Assembly: GCA_045611845.1 (NCBI GenBank)
Contig: JAZKXZ010000018.1
Span: forward strand, 1-64,000
Source of the DNA: Enterocola sp045611845
GTDB lineage: Bacteria; Bacteroidota; Bacteroidia; Bacteroidales; Paludibacteraceae
DNA length: 64,000 nt
Direction of reading: 5' to 3'
Shown here in pieces: positions 1-9,393 of the stretch. The stretch's first letter is position 1; every line of letters starts with the position of its first letter. The notes under the pieces are model-generated. The model had not been told where the DNA came from. It worked only from the letters and a program-made list of their open reading frames with translations, and did not search any database. The translations under genes were made by a program, and so were the position numbers.

Positions 1-832
1 CTTGTACTTGAGTACGTACTTCCATGTAAGCTTCCATGTTGATTTCTGGCACGTCGAAGCCTGCATCTTTAAGCATAGCTTGAACTGCTAGAATGTCTGC
101 GTGACCTGTACCCCAAGAAAGTGGTTCCATACCTACGTCTACATAGTCGCAACCAGCTTTACAAACTTCAAGGATTGAAGCCATGCTGAAGCCAGGACCA
201 GCGTGAGAGTGGTATTGGATAGGAAGATTTGGATATTTAGCTTTGATATTTTTTACGATTTCGCCAAGTGAAGCAGGACGACCGATACCAGCCATGTCTT
301 TTAAGCAGATTTCGTCTGCACCAGCTTCGATAAGTTCACACGCCATTTTTGTGTAATATTCCACAGTGTGAAGTGGAGAGAATGTAATACACAAGCAGCA
401 TTGAGAAATCATACCACCATCGTGAGCATATTTGATAGAAGGGATGATGTTGCGAGTATCGTTAAGACCACAGAAAGTACGAGCAATGTCGGTACCTTGT
501 TTTTTCTTCACTTTATAGAAAAGTTGACGAACGTCTGCAGGAACAGGATTCATACGTAAACCGTTAAGAGCACGGTCTAGCATGTGAGTTTGAATACCAG
601 CTTCGTGGAAAGGTTTTGTCCATTCACGAACAGCTTTGTTTGGGTTTTCACCATATAGTAAGTTTACTTGTTCAAAACCACCACCGTTAGTTTCAACACG
701 AGCAAAGCAACCCATTTTTACAATAGCAGGAGCTACTTTTACTAATTGGTCAACACGTGGCACATATTTGCCAGCCGATTGCCACATATCTCTAAATAAT
801 AGAGAAAACTTAACTTGTCTTTTCTTTGCCAT
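1..832 (-). CDS. oadA: Oxaloacetate decarboxylase alpha subunit-like carboxyltransferase (partial)
   Basis: The gene begins with ATG at 832 and runs off the left edge, so about 277 codons are visible and the C-terminal part is missing. The translation opens MAKKRQVKFSLLFRDMWQ and holds the divergent Bacteroidetes form of the carboxyltransferase barrel: FRDMWQS near the start, CLKDMAGIGRP (the KDMAG loop with the conserved lysine) at about residue 177, and HSHAGPG (metal-binding histidines) at about 210. In the family this subunit transfers the carboxyl group of oxaloacetate or a related substrate to biotin, and a membrane beta subunit couples decarboxylation to sodium export. The gamma-like gene lies 11 bp upstream in the same direction, so the two are probably one operon. 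Bacteroidetes members are variously annotated as oxaloacetate, pyruvate-carboxylase-B or methylmalonyl-CoA enzymes, and the substrate cannot be settled here. Confidence 0.88.
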   Translation of the reverse strand, partial: MAKKRQVKFSLLFRDMWQSAGKYVPRVDQLVKVAPAIVKMGCFARVETNGGGFEQVNLLYGENPNKAVREWTKPFHEAGIQTHMLDRALNGLRMNPVPADVRQLFYKVKKKQGTDIARTFCGLNDTRNIIPSIKYAHDGGMISQCCLCITFSPLHTVEYYTKMACELIEAGADEICLKDMAGIGRPASLGEIVKNIKAKYPNLPIQYHSHAGPGFSMASILEVCKAGCDYVDVGMEPLSWGTGHADILAVQAMLKDAGFDVPEINMEAYMEVRTQVQ

Positions 833-843
833 AGTATAAGGTA

Positions 844-1149
844 TTATATTTTTTCTATTTTTTGTGCTTGTTTTTTACCACCGCTAATAGCTAGAATAGC
901 TTTGTTGATAGCATCTTGAATGTTTTGATCTACAGCTTGTACGGCTGCAGCTGCTTTTGCTACTGGTTTTACTTCTTCTGGGAAGAATTTGTTTACAGCT
1001 TTAATAAGTAGTGTACCTAATCCAATAATGATAAGTAGCACCACAAATACAGTAAGCATACCAATGCCCATTAAAAGTAGAGCCTCAATGAATTTGTCCC
1101 AATTTGACAATTCTGCAACAGGGGCTGCTTGTAATAAAATAAAGTTCAT
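844..1149 (-). CDS. oadG: OadG-family sodium pump decarboxylase gamma subunit
   Basis: This 101-residue protein has one strong membrane helix at about residues 25-50 (MGIGMLTVFVVLLIIIGLGT) followed by an Ala/Lys-rich soluble tail, which is the layout of the gamma subunit of sodium-translocating decarboxylases. The gamma subunit anchors and assembles the alpha and beta subunits at the inner membrane. It lies 11 bp before oadA on the same strand, which supports the assignment; the family is poorly conserved outside the helix. No beta subunit or biotin carrier is visible, but the operon continues past the left edge. Confidence 0.82.
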   Translation of the reverse strand: MNFILLQAAPVAELSNWDKFIEALLLMGIGMLTVFVVLLIIIGLGTLLIKAVNKFFPEEVKPVAKAAAAVQAVDQNIQDAINKAILAISGGKKQAQKIEKI

Positions 1150-1237
1150 ATTGTTATTTTTTATTGTTTGACATAGGAATATACGCTCATTTTTGCATAA
1201 ATATGCAGAAATAGTGTATAAAAATGCAAATTTGAGA

Positions 1238-1270
1238 CAAAGTTACAAAAAATTTGCGAAAAACTTGCAA
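1238..1270 (-). promoter_or_regulatory. Possible promoter of oadG-oadA
   Basis: On the minus strand a TAACTTTG (-7 type, TAnnTTTG) sits at 1245-1238 with a weak TTG-type -33 at about 1270-1268. The spacing of 22 nt is slightly longer than the usual 19-20. It lies about 90 nt before the oadG start. Confidence 0.35.
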
Positions 1271-1319
1271 AAATTTTGTAAAAAAGTTAGAGGAATTGCT
1301 GTGCAAGTGAGAGGAGAAC

Positions 1320-1386
1320 TAAGCTTGCTTAAGTTATCCCGAGCGCAGCCAGCAATCAAGGACGTAGTCCTTAATTAGGAGTTAGT
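1320..1386. repeat. Dispersed intergenic repeat with TAAGCTTGCTTAAG palindrome
   Basis: The stretch contains TAAGCTTGCTTAAG (1320-1333), CCGAGCG shortly after, a small hairpin AAGGAC-gta-GTCCTT (1358-1372), and ATTAGGAGTTAG. The same TAAGCTTGCTTAAG-n5-CCGAGCG arrangement recurs between the B and C genes of cassette 2 near 39974-39999. It lies downstream of sprA and upstream of oadG and looks like a non-coding dispersed element. Confidence 0.5.
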
Positions 1387-1397
1387 TTTTTTTGATC

Positions 1398-4300
1398 TTA
1401 TCTAGTCAACAGGATTTTCGCACTAATACCCACCTCTGAGTTAAGTGTTGGGTATGAGGTAGAAACCACAGGAGTGCGCATTTGCAGGTCGTAGAATAGA
1501 GAGAAATTGATGCGCTCGCTGAATACGTAGTTTGCGGCAAATTTGAATGTGGTTACAAGGTCACCTGCTGTGGCTTGAGTTTCGTTTAGTTCTATCTTAC
1601 GAACAAGGGTTTTTGCATCCTTGATAGAGAAATCGGCGCGAAGAGTAAGGTCGTTTTTCACTTGCTTAGAAGACTTCGCTGTCTTCATATTGAACTTAAG
1701 GTCGCTAAACTTATAACCAATGCCCACAACATACTCGTTGTTTGAAGATTCCACAATTTGGTTACTTGCAAGGTTAAGACCCATGTTTCTACCACGGCGC
1801 CATTCAGCCTTGAAGGTAAGACTATTTTTAAGGTTCATATCAAGACCCACAAGTGGACTAAATTGTTCGTTGATAGAAACATTACCTAAAGCATAACGGC
1901 TAGATGGAAGTATGCCACCAGAAAGCACATCTTCTACATAACCAAAGTCGTCACCACTAATAGAGGTAAATGTTTGGTCTGAAGAGAATGAGCCAATTTG
2001 ATATTTACAGGTGTAGCCGTGAGTAATGTTTACACTTCTAAAGTGTTCTTTCACCCAAGGAATGCGGTTAAGCGCTGTAATAGTTACTTGCCAGTTTGGT
2101 AGGAAAGACCAGAAATTTGGCACAGATTTGGTATTCACCTTGTTTACATCTCTACCTGCATACGCAGCAAGGAAGGCAGGCACAAGCACATCGTCAGAGT
2201 TTAGAGCATAGCCAGTTGTAGGGTTGTTTTTCGCCTCAAGACGACTCTTAATTGTATTTCTGTAAGACAAGAAATTATTAAATAATTCGTCGGTAAACAC
2301 ACCACCACGCACACTAGTAAAGGCAGTACCAATGGCCACATAACTCATAGAAAGACTACCATCTAAATTAGTTAGGTTAGAACCTCCAGAGAATTGCACA
2401 CTACGATTGTTTACATATTGACGGTCTGCTTGCACATTAATCTTAATGCCAGGGAATGGCTCCACAAGTGCATTAGCCTTGAATGTTTCTGTATGTACAA
2501 ACTGAGCAGGATTATAAACCGCATCGGTTGTAAGAAGCCAACCATTAGAAAGCGCCTTGTCTAGAATATCTTCTTCTTGAATACCCACTACGAAAGCAAA
2601 TGTAGGTGCAGTTTTATTATTGAACGAGCTCATACCCAAACCTTGCACAGAAGGTAGATAACCAGGAAGTGTGGTACCGTCGGTTTGAGCGTAGTTGAAC
2701 GAAACATTTCTAATAAGCATAGCAATACGCGCAAACACATCTGCTGCAATATTTCCAGCAGGTTGAGGACCACCAGATATAACAACCAAATCTACCTCAG
2801 CACCCTTAGTAGCAATTACCTTAATGCTATTTGCATCTACCACTTTGTGTTTCACAGAGAATGCTTTGCCATCGGCTGTAGCCTTCACGCGAACCTTTTT
2901 GTCGTTTAAGCGGTGACGTACCACAATAGTATCTCCAGCTTGAAGTTTAAGAGTTTGTTTAAACTCTTTTTGCTTTTTCGCCTTAGGAGCATTTGTAGAA
3001 CCGTATTTCTTATTTACCTCTTTTAGGTAGTCAGATTTGTTGTATAAAGACTCAAAGTTGAACTTACCATCTGCCTGAATAGTACCTTTACTAATAGCAG
3101 TGTTTGCTATCACATCAGTACCCGATAGCCATTGATAGTTACCATCATATTTAATATTACCTTGAATCCAGTTTAGAGCAGGAAGTTTGTTGAATGGCAC
3201 ATTCCAAGAGAGTGTAACACGTTGGTTATAATCTTGAGGCGAACCAAGGTGAGACAGGCTGTTCCAAACAGAGTCTTTCCAGATTTCGTATTCATCTGGA
3301 TAAAGGTCGCGATTTACACCACCATCATTTTCTGTAATAAGAGAATTGTTGCTAGATGTAAATGTAAGTTTAATATTTTTGGTAATATCCCAAGCAAGGT
3401 CAAACTCATTGCTCCACATAAAGTTTTTAGCAAATGTAGGGTCCATTTTTTGATCTGGATTTTCAAAATCCCTAGTCACTTGCTCGTAGTAGTTTCTCAC
3501 AAAGTTTGTTTTAAATGAGAATAACTTAGGAGCATAATAGAAACCAAAATCGGTAAGCCATTTTAGGTTTTTATTGTTTTCAATAGACTTAATCTTAGCG
3601 AATGGTTCCACAGGCTTAGGAGACCAAGAGAATTCGTACTGTCCGTACGCATTGCTATACTGTTCTACCTCGCGAGTGGTGTTTGGATCGCGAGACTCAG
3701 TCTGAGAATACGAACCACCAATGGTGAAGTTTGCAGGGTCCCAAGGACGAGGACCATCCTTACTTGTAATACCCACACGAATGCCAGGCACAGACAAGCT
3801 TTGTGTCATTGTCATATCTTGTGCCACATCAAGAATAGAGTCGCGTTGAGCCTTAGTAGAGGTAGCCTCTAAAGCATCTTTAAGCAGGATATCCTTGTCT
3901 AGTGGGTTGTATTTAGGGTTTACAATTTCGTGAGAAAGTGAGTAACGCACAGGAATAACAGTATTTGCCTTTTCTGGCAAGAGTTTACCTAGGTCGATAC
4001 CTGCGTTAACATTGTATTGATAATAATCGTCTTGACGACGTTCTTGCACTTTTTGTTCTATGCCACCATAACCAATGGTTTCTATACGACCAGCTGCATT
4101 AAGTGTAATGAAATCTGAAAGGGCAATATCCAAACTAGCACGAGCAGCCACACCACCTTGTTCGTCAAACTCGGTAAGCAGAAGCTCATTTACCCAAATT
4201 TCAGCACTCTTAATGTCGCGGGAGGCGTTTCTAATACCAATCATAAACACCTCAATATCGCCTAAACTTGGGTTACCCATAATAGAGACTCTATTATTTG

Positions 4301-7300
4301 GATTTGCAGGGTCGAGAGTAGAAAACTCAGTTAGATTGCTCACAGAAGAGTGACTACGATTTTTTTCCTCGTTGCGAGACTTCTTCAAGTTTGTAAGAAG
4401 ATCGAGAGGAAGTTCTATCTTATTGTCATTTGGCCACACTGCTCTACGGTCTGTGGTGGTATTATTTGAATAAATACCAGAAGGAGTAAGAGTAAGAGGC
4501 AGTTCGTATTCGTAATAGTTGCTTTGATAATCTGAACCCATACGGATAAAGAGTTTTAAATCCCTATCACGTAGGTTTGTGTCATCGTCGGTCATAGCCT
4601 CTGCATGGACAAACATTTCTAGTTTACCATACTGACGCATATCATAACCACCAAATTTCTTATACACAGCACGAGAATCTTTTGGGTGAAGATTATGTAC
4701 ACGAATCACCATAGATTGCTCGTTTTCCTGACGCACTTGTTGTTGAGAAGGGTCTATCTCACGAGAAACACCTGGAGGCAACACATAGTTTACAGGTTGT
4801 TTGTCGGCATTTTCTTCAATGTTTACAGAAGATGTTTCTATAATAGTGGCATCGTTGTGATAACCCTTTTCTATCTCTTTTTGGTAAACACGCCATTCGC
4901 CTTTTACAAGTTCCATACTTGCAAAACGAAGGTTTACATCGTGAGTAAAACCAGTTAAGTACATACGCATAAAACGTATAGACTTAAAGCTACGAATGCT
5001 ACCGTATGCAGTATAATTGTCGGCATCACGTAGTGGAATTTTAAACTGATACCAACGCACTGTACCTGTTTCTCCGTTTTTAAGAGTAACAGAAGAAGTA
5101 ACCATATCGGTAATGTAGTTTTGACCCACATTCATATCCTCTGGACGAAGTGAAACCTTATACTCAAAGTATTTTTCACTATCGTTTAGAGTGTTGTCTA
5201 TGTTGATGTCTTCGTAGTCTGGTTTGTTTGAAGAGGCTGTGGTATAAGCCTCATTTTCCGATGTGGTTTGAGAGTTGCCCTCAGTGCCATTGTAGTGACG
5301 ATAACGCTCTAGCACGCCCACCTCAGCATTGTCGTAGTCGGTGCCACGATAGTGGTGGAAGTTGTCACCAGCAGGGTCGTTTAGTGGAGAAAACTTATCC
5401 TCCATCATTCTATTTAAAGCATCAGGAGATAGTTTTGCCTTTAGTTTGTTTAAGAATGTTTGATATGTTTCACTTGCAAACTCTTCCTCTGTAGTAAGAC
5501 CATTAAGGCCAGTATCTTGTTTTTTGCGAGCCTCGGCGGTGGCATCAAACGCATACACCACAGATTGTTTTGTAGGCACTTTACCCCAAACAGTATTTAC
5601 CACAGAGCCCTCGCTCATGTCCACTGGCAAACCATTTTCGTAAAACTTACGACCATCTTTTAGAATATCCTCAGAAATATCACCAAAGTTGAAGTAAAGG
5701 TCACCACCAGTCATAGTGCCATCGTTGTACACAAATGGGTCCATTACCCAAAACTCAAGATACTCGATATTGTTGGTTTCAAAGTCGGTAGTTTCAAGCT
5801 TACGCATCACACCACCCCATTTTGCAGCAGGATTTGTTAGGCGACCCTCAGAGTCGAAGTTTTCTGCATAGATATTGTAAGGACCACGCTCTGTAGGGTG
5901 ATAAGCTAGGTCTAAAGTTTGAATATAGCTAGACTGACCATAAACAAGCTCACGGTTTGGGAAAATCTCGTTTTCAGAAATCTGACGAATAAAGTGATTT
6001 GAGAGTTGCTCTTTATCTTTTCTAATATGGCTTGGAGTGTTTGATGTGGTTTGGTTAAACATATTGTCTATGTAGTACCAAGACAGCGCAGCACGGTTTT
6101 TGCCATACTCAATATTGTTTGAAAGCGCAGACTCTGTAAAGCGAGAAGGCGTACTAGCAAGGCGCCAATTTGATGCATACCTAACGTCGTAACCAATAGT
6201 AGTGGACTCAAAGTCGTCTACATAAACCTTGCCATTTGCACCCTTGGCAGTGCCAGGTATCATGTGAGCAAACTCTGCATCAAAGGCCACAGTAGATGCT
6301 TGTTTTAAATTTAGAATAGGAAGTTTATTTAGCCAATCGGTAACAGATTGGAATTGGTCGCGATAAGACATATTCAAGCCCCATACGGTGTTTGCCACAG
6401 GGTCGTCGCCATAGCCAACCTTTTCTGTAAGAGGTTTTTCAGACAGATACATTACAGTACCACCCACATTGAGGTTGTCGGTAATGGCATAGTCGAGGTG
6501 AGTGCCAATGAGCGACTTACGCTTCATATTAAACATAGACTGACTCTCTAGCGTAACACTAATAGGAGTGCCAAGGTCGATAAGGTCTTGGTTCATAATA
6601 GTAACCACACCCATCATATAATCTACAGTGAAGTCTACGTTTTCTGTAAGTTGCACACCACCTGCGGTAACCTTTACAGAACCCTTAGGCACATTCATTG
6701 CATTTAGCCTAATTTCACTACCAGAAGAGGCACGATATTCACCCTCAAGATAGTATTTATTCTTTTCGGCAAACTCTTGCGCTGTGGTTAGTGTAGAGTC
6801 GTATAGTTCTTGATAAACATATTTCTTTACAAGTTTTGGGTCGTTACCAAGTTGTTTTGCAAGGTAAGAACCAAAAGGTTCCACCACTGGGAATATCACC
6901 TTACCATTTTGAGATATGATAGTATAACCTTCCACAAAGTCAAACATACCATCACCATTTGGTTTTTGTTTGTGTTGAGAGTCTAAGTGGTCTAGGTTCA
7001 TTACCCAAAGAAGAGGCTTTTTAGCAATAGGCCCTTCGGTGATATAACGCAAGTCGATACCCGTAGAATCATTTTTATACATGATATTTAGGGTAAACTT
7101 ATTGCTTTGTACTTGGTATGCACCCAATGAGTAGATGTTTTTCATCATAAGGTCCCAAGTAGGAAGAAGTGGCGACTTGTCGGTAGATTTCAAAAGCTTA
7201 AGGGCAAGAGGCTTGGTGGTTTCTGTAGAAGCAGTGCTAAGCTCACCCACGGTGTAAACCTTGCCTTTGTATGTATATTGAAATGCTACAGCTAGCATTT

Positions 7301-8639
7301 CGTCGTTGTTAAGTGCAGACTTAAGCGAGATATAACCCAACTCTTTGTTTAGCACATAGTCTGAAGACTCAAGTTTGCGAGCACCCTCAAGCTTGACGAA
7401 GTCTGTACCCGACTCCATATTCCAGCCTCTTAAGTAGGTGTCTATCTCATAAATATCTGGCAAACCACCAGCAGATTGCACTACCTGAGAGAACAAAGTA
7501 TTGGCACCATTCGAAGGCACTGTGCCAGTAGAAGTAAACGCAGAGTTATAAATGCGCTCTGGCTCTCCTAAATCGGCAAAACCCACCACATTGGTAGTAT
7601 TTTGATAGTTTATAGAGTTTTTATTTGTTACCCAAACCTCAATATTTGTTACAGAAATGCCAGAAGAAATATTTGGCACATCTTTCATCCATTCATCGTA
7701 GTGTGCGCGGAAGAAATGAGAAAGGAAATAGTGACGATTTTCATCGTACTCGTCTATTGGGATACGAAAATCGGTGGTTTGAGCACCAGTTGTGTTAATA
7801 GTTTGAGACTCAGACTCTTGTTGAGAGATAACAGCACTTACATTAAGTTTACCAAACTGCAAATCTGTTTTAAAACCAAAAAGAGAAGTATTACCAGTAA
7901 TAAGCGAACCAGTAAGAGGCATACTCACATTACCAGCCTCTAGTTTTTTGATAATATCGTCTTCTTTACCTTCATATTGAAGTTTAAGCATCGATTGGTC
8001 GAAGTCGAATGTGGCTTCGGTATTGTAGTTGAGACCAAAGTTTAGTTTATCGCCCACCGAACCACTCACATTAAGCTGAATTTTTTCGTCGAAGTCGAAT
8101 GTAGGCGCAGGATTTTGAGAGCGTTCGCTTAGTGCAGGGTCTTTAAGCTTTTTAAATTGCAGAGCAAAGATAAGCTCCACAGAACCTTGTAGTTTAAGTT
8201 GCACACCACCAGGACCAAACACCTTGTCGGCAGGACCAATATCAAACTTCATATCAGTAAGAGAAATTTCGTGCTTTTTGCCCTTTTCTTCACTTACTCT
8301 TGCTTTATAATACTCTTGTTGCGACCTTTGCGCCTGATACTCGGCAAACTCTTCACTAGTAAGATAAAACGGAGTGCCAAGAGCCTCATCGCCCACCTTC
8401 GACACAAAGTAGTATCTATCGGTATCTGGGTCGTACACCACCTCTGTTACCACATTGTCTGGTATAGGAAGCGACGCAGGAGTAGATTGGCCAAGGTCGT
8501 CGTGATTTTCAACGTAGTTTTTAGGAATATCAAAACGAAGCTCAGAATCTTCATTATTGGCAATACTATCCCCTGTCGCCTGAGCCATGGCTACAAGCGA
8601 AACAAAAAGCATTGCTAATATGTAGATAAACCTCTTCAA
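1398..8639 (-). CDS. sprA: Type IX secretion system translocon protein SprA (Sov)
   Basis: This is a 2413-residue outer-membrane protein with an N-terminal signal peptide (MKRFIYILAMLFVSLVAMAQ). Its length matches Flavobacterium SprA and Porphyromonas Sov, which are about 2400-2500 residues. The translation is rich in outer-membrane beta-strand patterns throughout, such as LNFGLNYNTEATFDFDQ near residue 200 and alternating hydrophobic strands to the C-terminus. In the family SprA forms the very large outer-membrane channel through which type IX substrates leave the periplasm. It follows ruvA by 29 bp on the same strand and is probably co-transcribed with it. The window contains several likely clients: the B proteins and the amylase, which carry C-terminal sorting domains. 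The identification rests on length, signal peptide and recognisable sequence, so confidence is high. Confidence 0.95.
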   Translation of the reverse strand: MKRFIYILAMLFVSLVAMAQATGDSIANNEDSELRFDIPKNYVENHDDLGQSTPASLPIPDNVVTEVVYDPDTDRYYFVSKVGDEALGTPFYLTSEEFAEYQAQRSQQEYYKARVSEEKGKKHEISLTDMKFDIGPADKVFGPGGVQLKLQGSVELIFALQFKKLKDPALSERSQNPAPTFDFDEKIQLNVSGSVGDKLNFGLNYNTEATFDFDQSMLKLQYEGKEDDIIKKLEAGNVSMPLTGSLITGNTSLFGFKTDLQFGKLNVSAVISQQESESQTINTTGAQTTDFRIPIDEYDENRHYFLSHFFRAHYDEWMKDVPNISSGISVTNIEVWVTNKNSINYQNTTNVVGFADLGEPERIYNSAFTSTGTVPSNGANTLFSQVVQSAGGLPDIYEIDTYLRGWNMESGTDFVKLEGARKLESSDYVLNKELGYISLKSALNNDEMLAVAFQYTYKGKVYTVGELSTASTETTKPLALKLLKSTDKSPLLPTWDLMMKNIYSLGAYQVQSNKFTLNIMYKNDSTGIDLRYITEGPIAKKPLLWVMNLDHLDSQHKQKPNGDGMFDFVEGYTIISQNGKVIFPVVEPFGSYLAKQLGNDPKLVKKYVYQELYDSTLTTAQEFAEKNKYYLEGEYRASSGSEIRLNAMNVPKGSVKVTAGGVQLTENVDFTVDYMMGVVTIMNQDLIDLGTPISVTLESQSMFNMKRKSLIGTHLDYAITDNLNVGGTVMYLSEKPLTEKVGYGDDPVANTVWGLNMSYRDQFQSVTDWLNKLPILNLKQASTVAFDAEFAHMIPGTAKGANGKVYVDDFESTTIGYDVRYASNWRLASTPSRFTESALSNNIEYGKNRAALSWYYIDNMFNQTTSNTPSHIRKDKEQLSNHFIRQISENEIFPNRELVYGQSSYIQTLDLAYHPTERGPYNIYAENFDSEGRLTNPAAKWGGVMRKLETTDFETNNIEYLEFWVMDPFVYNDGTMTGGDLYFNFGDISEDILKDGRKFYENGLPVDMSEGSVVNTVWGKVPTKQSVVYAFDATAEARKKQDTGLNGLTTEEEFASETYQTFLNKLKAKLSPDALNRMMEDKFSPLNDPAGDNFHHYRGTDYDNAEVGVLERYRHYNGTEGNSQTTSENEAYTTASSNKPDYEDINIDNTLNDSEKYFEYKVSLRPEDMNVGQNYITDMVTSSVTLKNGETGTVRWYQFKIPLRDADNYTAYGSIRSFKSIRFMRMYLTGFTHDVNLRFASMELVKGEWRVYQKEIEKGYHNDATIIETSSVNIEENADKQPVNYVLPPGVSREIDPSQQQVRQENEQSMVIRVHNLHPKDSRAVYKKFGGYDMRQYGKLEMFVHAEAMTDDDTNLRDRDLKLFIRMGSDYQSNYYEYELPLTLTPSGIYSNNTTTDRRAVWPNDNKIELPLDLLTNLKKSRNEEKNRSHSSVSNLTEFSTLDPANPNNRVSIMGNPSLGDIEVFMIGIRNASRDIKSAEIWVNELLLTEFDEQGGVAARASLDIALSDFITLNAAGRIETIGYGGIEQKVQERRQDDYYQYNVNAGIDLGKLLPEKANTVIPVRYSLSHEIVNPKYNPLDKDILLKDALEATSTKAQRDSILDVAQDMTMTQSLSVPGIRVGITSKDGPRPWDPANFTIGGSYSQTESRDPNTTREVEQYSNAYGQYEFSWSPKPVEPFAKIKSIENNKNLKWLTDFGFYYAPKLFSFKTNFVRNYYEQVTRDFENPDQKMDPTFAKNFMWSNEFDLAWDITKNIKLTFTSSNNSLITENDGGVNRDLYPDEYEIWKDSVWNSLSHLGSPQDYNQRVTLSWNVPFNKLPALNWIQGNIKYDGNYQWLSGTDVIANTAISKGTIQADGKFNFESLYNKSDYLKEVNKKYGSTNAPKAKKQKEFKQTLKLQAGDTIVVRHRLNDKKVRVKATADGKAFSVKHKVVDANSIKVIATKGAEVDLVVISGGPQPAGNIAADVFARIAMLIRNVSFNYAQTDGTTLPGYLPSVQGLGMSSFNNKTAPTFAFVVGIQEEDILDKALSNGWLLTTDAVYNPAQFVHTETFKANALVEPFPGIKINVQADRQYVNNRSVQFSGGSNLTNLDGSLSMSYVAIGTAFTSVRGGVFTDELFNNFLSYRNTIKSRLEAKNNPTTGYALNSDDVLVPAFLAAYAGRDVNKVNTKSVPNFWSFLPNWQVTITALNRIPWVKEHFRSVNITHGYTCKYQIGSFSSDQTFTSISGDDFGYVEDVLSGGILPSSRYALGNVSINEQFSPLVGLDMNLKNSLTFKAEWRRGRNMGLNLASNQIVESSNNEYVVGIGYKFSDLKFNMKTAKSSKQVKNDLTLRADFSIKDAKTLVRKIELNETQATAGDLVTTFKFAANYVFSERINFSLFYDLQMRTPVVSTSYPTLNSEVGISAKILLTR

Positions 8640-8670
8640 GTTAGGGGTTAGGAGTTAGGAGTTAGGAGTT
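8640..8670. repeat. Short direct repeat GTTAGGAGTTAGGAG between ruvA and sprA
   Basis: Four near-identical 7-8 nt units (GTTAGGGG, GTTAGGA and two further GTTAGGA) fill the gap between the two genes and overlap the ruvA stop. Similar units occur at 1374-1385 and 47991-48020, and a related AATTAGGAATG form occurs around the cassettes (15764-15818, 26007-26045, 39927-39950). Confidence 0.6.
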
Positions 8671-9265
8671 ACAACATTTTAAGTGCCTGTTTAATAACCT
8701 GTTCCACTTTCAAATCTGGATTATCTTGCAAGATGGCATTCACCGCCTTTTGAGTGGCAGAAGCCGAAAAACCAAGCATCATAAGCGCCGAAACAGCCTC
8801 GTTCTGTATCTCTGACGATATTTGAGGAGCCTTTGGCTGAGCCGAAGCTCCTGCCGAAGCAGAAATTTCAAGCACCTTATCTTTAAGGTCTAGGATAATG
8901 CGTTGAGCAGTTTTGGCACCAATGCCCTTCACTGCCTTTATTAAATTGGCGTTACCTGTTTGAATAGCATCGCAGATTTCATACACAGAAAGCGAAGAAA
9001 GCACCATGCGAGCAGTGGCAGCACCCACCCCTTGCACAGACATAAGAAGAAGAAACATACTTCTTTCTTCGGCAGTAGCAAAACCATAAAGAGTGAATGC
9101 GTCTTCACGAATTACCTCGTAAAGAAACAACTTAGCATCTGTCTTGCCTTGAATAGCAGTATATGTAGAAAGAGAAATATTTACACCGAAACCCACTCCG
9201 TGCACATCTAGCACTGCGTATGTAGGCGAAAGTGAGGTGATTTCTCCGTTGATATATTCAAACAT
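8669..9265 (-). CDS. ruvA: Holliday junction branch migration protein RuvA
   Basis: The 198-residue length is typical for RuvA. The N-terminal OB-fold region begins MFEYINGEI. Two helix-hairpin-helix motifs follow: VQGVGAATARMVL at about residue 80 and VKGIGAKTAQRIILDLKDK at about residue 115. The C-terminal RuvB-binding three-helix domain ends the protein (about 150-198, with the VSALMMLGFS motif). RuvA tetramers bind four-way junctions and load the RuvB motor. The start is supported by AAAGGAG 6 nt before ATG, an unusually clear Shine-Dalgarno for this phylum, and by a TAACTTTG box at 9298-9291. It is followed by sprA after 29 bp. Confidence 0.96.
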   Translation of the reverse strand: MFEYINGEITSLSPTYAVLDVHGVGFGVNISLSTYTAIQGKTDAKLFLYEVIREDAFTLYGFATAEERSMFLLLMSVQGVGAATARMVLSSLSVYEICDAIQTGNANLIKAVKGIGAKTAQRIILDLKDKVLEISASAGASAQPKAPQISSEIQNEAVSALMMLGFSASATQKAVNAILQDNPDLKVEQVIKQALKML

Positions 9266-9306
9266 AAATAACTCCTTTAATAGAAAGGGACAAAGTTAAT
9301 AAAAAA

Positions 9307-9331
9307 CGTTGTATTCTATAAAGATACAACG
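9307..9331. other. Perfect 8-bp inverted repeat upstream of ruvA
   Basis: CGTTGTAT (9307-9314) and ATACAACG (9324-9331) form a hairpin with a 9-nt loop. It lies between the DUF4465 terminator and the ruvA -7 box. It may be part of a tandem terminator or a protein-binding site; nothing in the sequence decides this. Confidence 0.5.
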
Positions 9332-9343
9332 TAGAAATACAAA

Positions 9344-9370
9344 AAAAATTGCACTCAAGGTGCAATTTTT
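9344..9370 (-). terminator. Rho-independent terminator of the manC-lptB-AGCS-DUF4465 operon
   Basis: AAAAATTGCAC and GTGCAATTTTT form a perfect 11-bp stem around a 5-nt loop, with A/T tracts on both sides. It lies 23 bp after the DUF4465 stop codon. Confidence 0.85.
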
Positions 9371-9393
9371 TACGATTATATATGAGAGATTGA

